NCBI GenBank assembly: GCA_003550325.1
Contig: QKWP01000026.1
Span: forward strand, 706,655-770,654
DNA length: 64,000 nucleotides
Direction: 5' to 3'
DNA from: Gigaspora rosea
Taxonomy: Eukaryota; Glomeromycota; Glomeromycetes; Diversisporales; Gigasporaceae
The position numbers and the translations under genes were made by a program. Below, piece by piece: positions 56,591 through 64,000 of the stretch. Under the pieces are notes generated by a model. It had not been told where the DNA came from. It saw nothing but the letters and a program-made list of their open reading frames with translations, and did not search any database. Position 1 is the stretch's first letter; every line of letters begins with the position of its first letter.

Positions 56591-56652
56591 AGTACCGGTA
56601 ATAGCATTTACGCTATACATAATGCAATTAATTTAACCGATTCTCTTTGCAG
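56588..56652 (+). other. Canonical intron just after the minisatellite
   Basis: GTAAGTACCGG donor, pyrimidine-rich TTCTCTTTGCAG acceptor, and a TTAAC branch-like word 15-20 bp before the acceptor. 65 bp. The signals are unusually good for this window. Confidence 0.5.
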
Positions 56653-57402
56653 CTATGAGAACTTTCTCAGCATTCCTAGGATGGAATAGTTTGTTTCTTA
56701 GTATAATTTGCATAAAAGCATATGGTTGATTTGGTTGAAAATATTTAGGATCTAGTTATCCTACTATGTATTATAGAGCTAGTAAAATGATAGCGGACGG
56801 AATCCCCATATGTTTTTCCTCGTACTGTAAATAAAGTCATATGATTGAGCAATAATAATCAATAATTATATACAGTATATATGTATATTTAAAATAATAC
56901 AAACCCAATCCAATAATGTGTTGATCTTCCTGTATAGTTTTTAAGTGAGCTTGATAAAAGTTTTCCAGTATCAATATGACATAAAGTGATTACTAATCCA
57001 TATTTAACTACTCGTTTATATTGAAATAGAACATTTTGAAGGTTTATAAAAACCTCATTAGTACATTGAGATTTTGCAATCTTTAAACTAAAGGTGTCTG
57101 TAAATAATTAAATAGGTAAAATTTTTAAGATAGATTGTTTTTGTAGTTTAAGATCAAAAATTTCTGTATCAGATAGCAATTGCCGTAATTCAATGATAAA
57201 GTCTCGTACATCAGTTAAATATGTAAATTGTAAAGTTAAGAGCTTTTGTTCTGAATTTGGTTTGAAAATTTTTAATGAAGGAACTGCTTTAAGGAATTCA
57301 ATAAGCTGTGAAAATTTTGAAATTTGAATATTTTTATCACTATATATTGAACGACTGATTTTTAATAGTGCAATTTTAACTATTTCATGTTCTGATTGTG
57401 CC

Positions 57403-58122
57403 TAGAGCTTACGGATTCTTTATTCGAATAATATTCGAATAATTAGGATCGGCATAAAGCTATTCGAATATTTGCCGAATGACTAAATTTACTGAATAAT
57501 TCGAATAACTATAATTATTCGAATAATAATATTTATTCGAATAATAATATTTATTCGAATAAATAATAATATTCGAATAAATAAATTTATTCGAATAAAT
57601 ATTTATTCAAGTAAATATATTTAATTTTATCTAGTATGCGTATTTTAAATATCTTCTAATTTATATATATAACTATAGGTCGTATCATCACTTCTGATAC
57701 ATCATATTTGATGCAATAAATTAAAAAATTTATTAAACTATACTATTCGGATTATATATACTAAAATATTAGGTTTTAAAACTTAATTTATTATATAGTA
57801 ATCAAATATTTTTTCTTATCAATTTACAAATTTAAAAAAAATATTTAAATTATATAGTTTTTAATTTATAACGTTTTTTTTTATTATGCAAACTATATTT
57901 TTTTATGATTTAAAAATGTTCTTTATATTATTTTATATATAGAATAAATTTTTTTTAAAATTTAAAAAAAAATTTATTAGTATAATTTATAAATAAATGC
58001 TTGTAAATATACAAAATATGGTGATTTTTTATATAAAATATACTTCTATAGCAAGTTTATAAAATCAATAATTAATGTATTTTTAAATGATATAAATATA
58101 AAATATAAATTTAGAGGTTCAT

Positions 58123-58153
<31 letters not shown>

Positions 58154-60468
58154 TGTTAATTCTAAAAAAATTTATAATTGCTAACTTTTTTTATATAAGT
58201 ATTATTAATTTTACTATATAAAATTACTAATTTTTATATAGTAAACTAATTTCAATAGCTAATTTTCTTTTTAGTATAACTTTTTTTTCTACATAATAAT
58301 CATAGTTGAAATTTTGCAGGTTTATAAACTAAGGTTACACCAAGGCACTTGCGTAGTAGCACAAAAAATACTTAATTTTGATTGGTTAATTTATAAATAT
58401 ATAAAAAATTTTTAATTTTTTAATTTTTTTTTAAAAAATTAACCAACTTTGAGATTTTTTAAACAACATGTAAGCAACAATTAATTGGATTTTTTTTTAT
58501 AAACTTGTTCTATAAATGCTCAAATATTAAATATATTTATTTAATTGCAAGTTAATATGTAAAATTTTAGATAATTATATTTAATCCAAATGTATCAGAT
58601 TAGTGTATCATGCTTAATGAGATTACCAATAGCATACCCGGTGTAAAACTTGTCTACATCATAAATTTAATGTATTTTAAATAAGAACATGATTTTAATA
58701 TTTCGTTTGTTTAATATTTATTTAATAGGTCGATATAAATCAATTACACTTTAAACTTATACTGGCTTTCAGTATATAATAATTATTAATATATAATATA
58801 TATGAATACATACTTGTGCAGTAAGCACTTATTTTTTTTTCTATTACATACTTTACACAGTATGGAATACAATAAGTAAAGCGCAAGTTGAACACTGCGT
58901 GATAAAAGATTATTCTATACTATTATTGTTCCGAGTTTACTTCAATTCTGAATTTCACAGATCATGAGGGCATAGAATAATTACTTATTAATAATTACAT
59001 TTATATTTGCAATGATCTTTTTCATTGATATTTATAAAGATAATTCTTTTATTGCTTTATTAGGAATAACTTCGGGATGCAAGTTTGTTATGTCGAAAAT
59101 TTTACGAAATAATCTGTGCTACCACCAGGCTGAGCGAGCATGACGGTCATGAAAAGACCTGGAAAAGATAAATTTGTTTTTTTTTTTAAGAAAAAAAAAC
59201 ATTTAGTAATTATCTTCTTATTAGATTCAGGTTTGACAAGACACCCGACCAGATTCCTGCTGATGCAAAAACAAATGCGGATGTGTTCTACGCGGTGATG
59301 CAAAAATTATTAATTACATTGTTAAAATATATATAAATATTCAGATGTATCCTTTTATTGTATGAAAAGTTAGCATTTAATATTTAGTGATTCATTTTTA
59401 TTCGCATTTATTTATTTATTTATTTAATTTTTTTACTTTATTATCATTATTATTTTCACTTTTTTTTTATTAATTGATAAATGGATAGCAGTTCTAAAAT
59501 GACAAATGACATTTTAGTGATGTGGAACATTATATAACACATGTCAATTGAGGATCAACATAAATTCAGAAATGATGCGGAACATTATAATAATAAGGGG
59601 TTTCAGAATTAAAATTCGTAAATCTTATTTTGATAAAACAAGAAGACGTATTTATTATCAAATAAGAGACGTACAAATCTTATTTATTTTTTAATTAAAA
59701 TTCAAAGACACTTATTTATATGATCTTCATTAGAGTTCATTAATATAAATTATTTTTGTTAATCGATACTGCTTCTAATATCGTTTTATTATTATTAAAT
59801 AATTTGTTGATCTGCATAATAAAAAAATTTTTACTTATTCATCAAATGGGAGTCTCTAAACACTCCATTTAATTTTCCGATTTCAAAATTTTGATACACA
59901 AATAAGATTTTTTAAACTCTTATTTATTTCCGAAATACGCCTAGATCTCTTTGTCAGGCCACTAATGACACCTGTCGAATACGTAAGTTAGAATAGAATG
60001 TACTAAATACAAACTTCATGCATAAATCATTTTTTTATTTTAACAATATAGAGTTACTTTATTTGATTGATGCATTATAATATAAACATCTTATCTTATC
60101 CGGATATAACCGTTATCCTTTTATTTGAATTAGAGTGTTTAATGGATAACTCTGGTTTGGTTAGCTTAAAATATATATTAAAGATCATGTGCAAAGCACA
60201 GATTACAAACTAGTATAGAAAAAAAATTACATTTTAATGATTATATTGAATATTATTCGAATATCATAAATTATTCGAATAGGAATTATTATTCGAATAT
60301 AATGAATTATTTGAATAAGAATAAATTATTCGAATAAATATATTACTTGAATAATTCGAATATGACCAATATTCATATTATTCATTGAATAATTATTTAA
60401 AAAATTTTATTCAAATATTCACCGAATACGAATATTATTCGAATAGCGAATACGAATCCGAAGCTCTA
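57403..60468. mobile_element. 3.07-kb hAT-like element with perfect 8-bp target duplication
   Basis: The ends TAGAGCTTACGGATTC and the complement of the right end, TAGAGCTTCGGATTCG, are flanked by ATTGTGCC on both sides (57,395-57,402; 60,469-60,476). MIR copy C shows the unfilled site. Both subterminal regions (57,410-57,610 and 60,245-60,450) are packed with ATTCGAATA-type palindromes. The interior is AT-rich, without a recognisable transposase. It includes (TA)n near 58,124-58,152 and a nested inverted pair (about 59,597-59,942, 'ggggtttcagaa' type). Confidence 0.85.
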
Positions 60469-60568
60469 ATTGTGCCCCTCCTCGAAAGGATATACCAAAT
60501 TTAAAGTTATAAACCCAATCATCTGGATGGTAAGAATCATTGTATTCCGGGAAAGTTAAGAAACTCAT

Positions 60569-60780
60569 TACGAATAATTAGTTGATATAAGACTGAAATA
60601 ACTTGTCGTACATGCTGTTTACCTAAGACTTGTATCTTTATTAAAGATTTTACAGATTGGTAACTCGTATATACGTACGTGCGTACATACAGTACGTATG
60701 TACTGTATAAGTACATGCATTATTAATTTCTACCTAATAACTATCATTTTTTGCCGAATAACCAAAATAAGCTTTTTTCT
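60569..60780. promoter_or_regulatory. Upstream region of MIR copy E
   Basis: Conserved 'tagttgatataagactgaaata', then a (CGTA)n-type tract (60,672-60,714). Confidence 0.45.
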
Positions 60781-60789
60781 CTTCTACGT

Positions 60790-60905
60790 TATTGGGCAAA
60801 AATTGGTGATAATTTGTCAATGATCACGTGTTGCTCTGCAGCACGTGTAGCCAATCATTAGTCAAATTAGCAATTTGATGTTATCCAGCAATTTATGATT
60901 ACGGT
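60790..60905. repeat. CACGTG-bearing dispersed repeat (copy 3)
   Basis: Same orientation and context as 12,105-12,240: 'ttattgggcaaaaattgg', 'gatcacgtgttgctctgcagcacgtgt', 'gttatccagcaatttatgat'. Confidence 0.6.
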
Positions 60906-60906
60906 A

Positions 60907-61618
60907 TGGTTCCCTGAAAGTTAGTTTCCCACCAGCTAATTTTCCCGACATTATATTACCGACAGAATATTACATCTACAGCATTTTTTGTTGACAGAAC
61001 ATTTCCTCGACATACCATGCTTTCTACAGCTTCTTTTACTGACATCTCATATTTCGACAAGACATTTCTCTGACATGACATATCTCTAATTTGACTTTTC
61101 TCCAACACTAAGTTTTATTGAATGTATTTTTTTCGACAATCTATTTTACTAACAGTTTTTTGTACACATTTTACTTAATTTTCTTATTCGCATAAATTAA
61201 ATATGACAAGATGATTTATTTAATTTCTTATTTGCATTGTAGTCTATGGTATAATAATAAGTACCATCTTACTCATTTGATTTTTTTTTATGAATATAAT
61301 ATGACAGGGTGAAACCCGCGCTGAATTTTGGTTAAATCTACTATGCAGAAATCCTCCGTTAACATATAAAACACACCATGCTAATGTGAATTTCACCCAA
61401 ACCCTATGATCAAAGAGGGTTTTACTAGAATTCAGCATGGGATTCACCCTGACATAATATACTGATTATTTTTAAATAAAATTTCTAATCAAAGGGGATA
61501 TCAAAAACATGTCATATTAGAGATATGTTTTGACAGGAAACTATACTGTAGATGAAACATTCTGTTGGGATATAGGGTTGGAAAAATTAGCTGCAGGGAA
61601 CTAACTTTCAGGGAATCA
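60907..61618. mobile_element. Inverted-repeat element, about 712 bp, with nested MITE
   Basis: The left TGGTTCCCTGAAAGTTAGTT pairs with the complement of the right end, TGATTCCCTGAAAGTTAGTT, followed by 'cagctaatttt' on both arms. The left interior repeats 'cgacat'/'cgacag' words. Inside, 61,304-61,452 has its own ends CAGGGTGAAACCC and complement CAGGGTGAATCCC. It is absent from the paralogous position near 12,225. Confidence 0.7.
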
Positions 61619-61860
61619 AGCAACAATACAATTTATTTTTATGATTAATAAAGGAGAAATTCAAAAAAATTAAACAATATTATGCAACAGAACTAGATTT
61701 ATTATTAAAAAATATAAAAGTAATATTTTATAGAAAATAACTAATTGTTTAACATGGGTTTAATTTTTATGTAAATTAAAAGATTTTTATTAGATTAAAA
61801 AATAAATTTTATTAATATTAGAATTAGGGTTAAGACCTAAAATAGGGTATAACATAGTTA

Positions 61861-62019
61861 GGGTGCTAACATTTATTAGGTAATATTTTAGGGTGGGGAG
61901 TCAAGAAAAATCTTACCTTAGTTAAATTTGATTGGCTAAAATTCTATTTATAGATATTACCTGGGGGTGGGAGTAAGCCCCTATAGTAAATGGATATTAG
62001 GTAATAAATATCAGTACCC
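61861..62019. mobile_element. PIF/Harbinger-like MITE, 159 bp, TTA duplication
   Basis: The ends GGGTGCTAACATTTATTAGG and the complement of the right end, GGGTACTGATATTTATTACC, are flanked by TTA. The paralog near 12,500 ('aacatagtttatgccaaaa') is the empty site with one TTA. Confidence 0.8.
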
Positions 62020-62020
62020 T

Positions 62021-62840
62021 TATACCAAAATTTTACAAAAAATTTTTTTAAGCAAAATTTTAAGATATAACAATTTTTGTTTTTTTTATGCTTGTTGTAC
62101 AAAAAATAATCTGCTTACTGCATTTAATTTTATATTTTATTGGTTTTTCTATTTGATTTGTAAGTACATGTTCAAACACACCATGTACAAATAGAAATGT
62201 TCTGCTTTATATTATTTATACTTGATTAATATTATATATTTAATAACATATCTTAGATTAATATTACTAAAATTTGTAAATATGCAAATGAAACAAAGTC
62301 AGAATCAATTATTAGTAATAAAAATATAATTAGAAACAATTATTCAATTGCAGTATAAAATATTTAATTATTTTTATAAGGATTTTATAAAATACTACCA
62401 TGACAATATATTGTAATCTCTAATCAACTAATTAAAATACAGGATCAGATACAATAAACTGAAGCAATTATAATTTTTTAAAACAATTGCCTACAATGCA
62501 AAATTTGCCTACGAAACCATCTCTTATGCTCTAGCAAAAAATTTTTTTATTCTATTTTGGGTTAGAATCTTTTATTAAAACATGCTATTCTAACTTACTC
62601 TAACTCAAACAAATGAATTAATTTATTGGTTTAATTTTATATTACACCAGATCTTATAGCATGTAATTATTGCTACAGTAGTATTTTACTAATTTTTTTT
62701 TATATTTATAATTAAATATAAATATTTTCCAATTATAGACAAAATTTCTTGGTAATAAAAATGCATATTGTCCAAAAGCACCTGTAGTTTTTGAAGAAAA
62801 AGAATTTTATAATCAAATTTTATATTACTTTACTTATAAT
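62021..62840 (+). repeat. Far upstream part of MIR unit E
   Basis: Aligns with 12,510-13,705. Holds the paralogs of the weak frames there; the second is disrupted by stops. Not called as genes. Confidence 0.55.
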
Positions 62841-63633
62841 CAGGGTTGTGCAAGCTATATATCTGGTGGTTTTTTATCGGACATTAGACATTTCCAAATT
62901 GTTCTATGCAATTCTGATGTTCTATATGGTGCAGCCATGGTTGTCACTGGACAATACTGGACAATGTCCAATCACGTTCATAGGACAATTCGGACAATTT
63001 TCCAATATCTGATGATATGTCCGATGCTGATTTGCTCATGACCAAGGCGAAAACTATATAAAAAATTGATTTAGTTTAGTGTATCTACGTTTATTGATAA
63101 TTTTATTTTTATTTTTAGCTTGGAAAACTATCCCTATATGTATATGGTTTAAATAGAAACTTTTTGCCATTTGTTCAAACATTCATATGAAAAAAAAATC
63201 GAATTTTCCACCAGCTGATACATATAAATCAATCACATTATGAAATGTTTCTAAAACTTGGACACTATGGAACAACTTAAACGGATTGAATGGATCTCTT
63301 ATCATTTAATTAATCGTAATACATAATGATTATTATAAAAAAAATTGTGCCTTATATAGTCGACATACATAAATACTATCTTTAAAGGATGATATAATAA
63401 ACATATATACAGAATTATTTTGCTGAAAAGAGTTGGTTTATTAATAAAAGTATAGCTTTATTTATGAAGTTCTATAACACAATGCTTAATAAATAAAAAA
63501 CTCTTTTTATTATTACGATTGACTAAAATCTTTGTTGATTGCAGATGCCTATGTCCATAGCTTTTGATCGGACATTCGGACAATGGATATCGGACAGATT
63601 TCCATTGTCCAAATTTCATTCGTGCCAATCCTG
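62841..63633. mobile_element. hAT-like element, 793 bp, perfect 8-bp duplication
   Basis: The ends CAGGGTTGTGCAAG and the complement of the right end, CAGGATTGGCACGAATG, are flanked by CTTATAAT on both sides (62,833-62,840; 63,634-63,641). The paralog at about 13,704 (cttataaat) is the empty site. GGACAAT-type words crowd both subterminal regions (62,945-63,005 and 63,565-63,612). No transposase. Confidence 0.85.
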
Positions 63634-63641
63634 CTTATAAT

Positions 63642-64000
63642 TATGAAAATAAAATATATTTATTAGCTTAAACCAAAATCTATATGATATCTTTGGCCTT
63701 TTAGAAACTCATTTAACCCAAAAAGATGGCAAATTTTTAAACTGAACTCTTTTTTCAATCCACATTAAGCTGGTATAGGGATTTTTATCTATAACAATCT
63801 CCAAATATGTTGCACACACTCACAATTTTAAAGGCTATATAATAGGTCTTGGCCTTCATTTTAAAACTACTCCTATTAGGCTTCTTCAAATCTATATTCA
63901 TACTACTGAGAAAAAACAACTCTGAAAAGAATACAAGAACAAATTATCACATTGTATCAAAATTTTAAATATCAATACATAATTATGAGAAACTTTAATA
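63642..64000. other. AT-rich DNA to the right edge
   Basis: Module homology ends at about 63,668. Nothing else recognised. Confidence 0.5.

Larger units (their letters stand above)
55793..56859 (+). other. Insertion in the MIR intron, with minisatellite and own intron
   Basis: GC content is clearly higher than the surroundings. It starts GAGAAGCCTGTCAACGAAG and ends with AATAAA and (AAT)n. It carries a minisatellite (56,125-56,590) and a canonical intron (56,588-56,652). No long plus-strand ORF. A minus-strand frame (55,934-56,236) reads through part of the repeat. It may be a copied transcript of a non-coding gene or an unknown retroposon. No clear terminal repeats or target duplication. 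Confidence 0.55.
55208..60568 (-). pseudogene. MIR-domain gene, copy E, split by two insertions
   Basis: The gene is present in three pieces. The 3' exons lie at 55,208-55,792, including NWTVQ-type and HSHNYM-type blocks and exon 3 near 55,690. The central part with the first MIR motif lies at 56,860-57,402. The start region lies at 60,469-60,568 (MSFLTFPEYNDSYHP, Met at 60,568). A 1.07-kb insertion sits in intron 1 (55,793-56,859), and a 3.07-kb transposon sits in the first exon (57,403-60,468). Small deletions and shifts add to this. Removing the insertions gives an architecture like copies A and C. Confidence 0.7.

Noticed and set aside
59088-59303. 71-codon minus-strand frame inside the hAT-like element
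   Set aside because: No transposase motif and too short; probably chance.
61244-61447. 67-codon minus-strand frame
   Set aside because: Runs through the terminal repeats of the nested MITE at 61,304-61,452.

Overview
This is a eukaryotic, very AT-rich window with small spliceosomal introns, non-LTR and DNA transposons, and degraded copies of BTB-BACK-TLDc, MIR-domain, retropepsin-like and serine/threonine-kinase genes. That mixture is typical of an arbuscular mycorrhizal fungus (Glomeromycotina, most like Rhizophagus). This identification rests on recognising the protein families and repeat style, not on a search. No rRNA, tRNA or CRISPR was seen.

Layout. 1-1.85 kb: a decayed transposase-like gene (minus). 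1.9-7.2 kb: AT-rich DNA with small inverted-repeat elements, a SINE-like retroposon with a 17-bp target duplication (3.57 kb), a relic of a TLDc-gene 3' flank (5.6 kb) and a degenerate repeat field. 7.2-9.3 kb: a broken membrane/retropepsin-like gene (minus), duplicated at 34.5-37.5 kb. 9.9-13.7 kb: MIR-gene unit A. 14.76-25.63 kb: a nested transposon stack. An inverted-repeat element with an 8-bp target duplication holds a foldback element, which holds an entire decayed LINE (15.84-24.99 kb; ORF1, endonuclease, reverse transcriptase, RNase H, zinc finger). The LINE contains a 1,608-bp tandem duplication joined at an N. 25.7-28.3 kb: a pogo-like element and a minisatellite. 28.5-32.4 kb: TLDc unit 1. 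32.8-33.5 kb: foldbacks and a cluster of TTC-triloop hairpins. 38.9-40.15 kb: a kinase pseudogene split by PIF/Harbinger-like MITEs. 40.6-47.9 kb: TLDc copy 2 (truncated but open) followed by three MIR-type copies. 47.9-50.7 kb: an extremely A-rich island. 50.9-63.7 kb: TLDc copy 3 and a MIR copy E riddled with later insertions.

The dominant architecture is a repeated module: conserved upstream region, BTB-BACK-TLDc gene (+), shared 3' flank, a short conserved minus-strand coding-like block, then a MIR-domain gene (minus). Whole or partial modules occur at about 5.6, 9.9-13.7, 28.5-32.4, 40.6-43.1, 43.1-46.1, 46.1-47.9 and 50.9-63.7 kb. Because the copies align, empty sites for several younger transposons can be read inside this window.

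Almost all gene copies are broken. The one uninterrupted reading frame from a recognisable family is TLDc copy 2, where a deletion fused the BACK region to flanking DNA and left an open BTB-BACK protein of about 192 residues without a TLDc domain. TLDc copies 1 and 3 share an in-frame TGA at the same codon. The window reads as a recombining, transposon-rich nursery and graveyard of lineage-expanded genes rather than as a working operon-like system.
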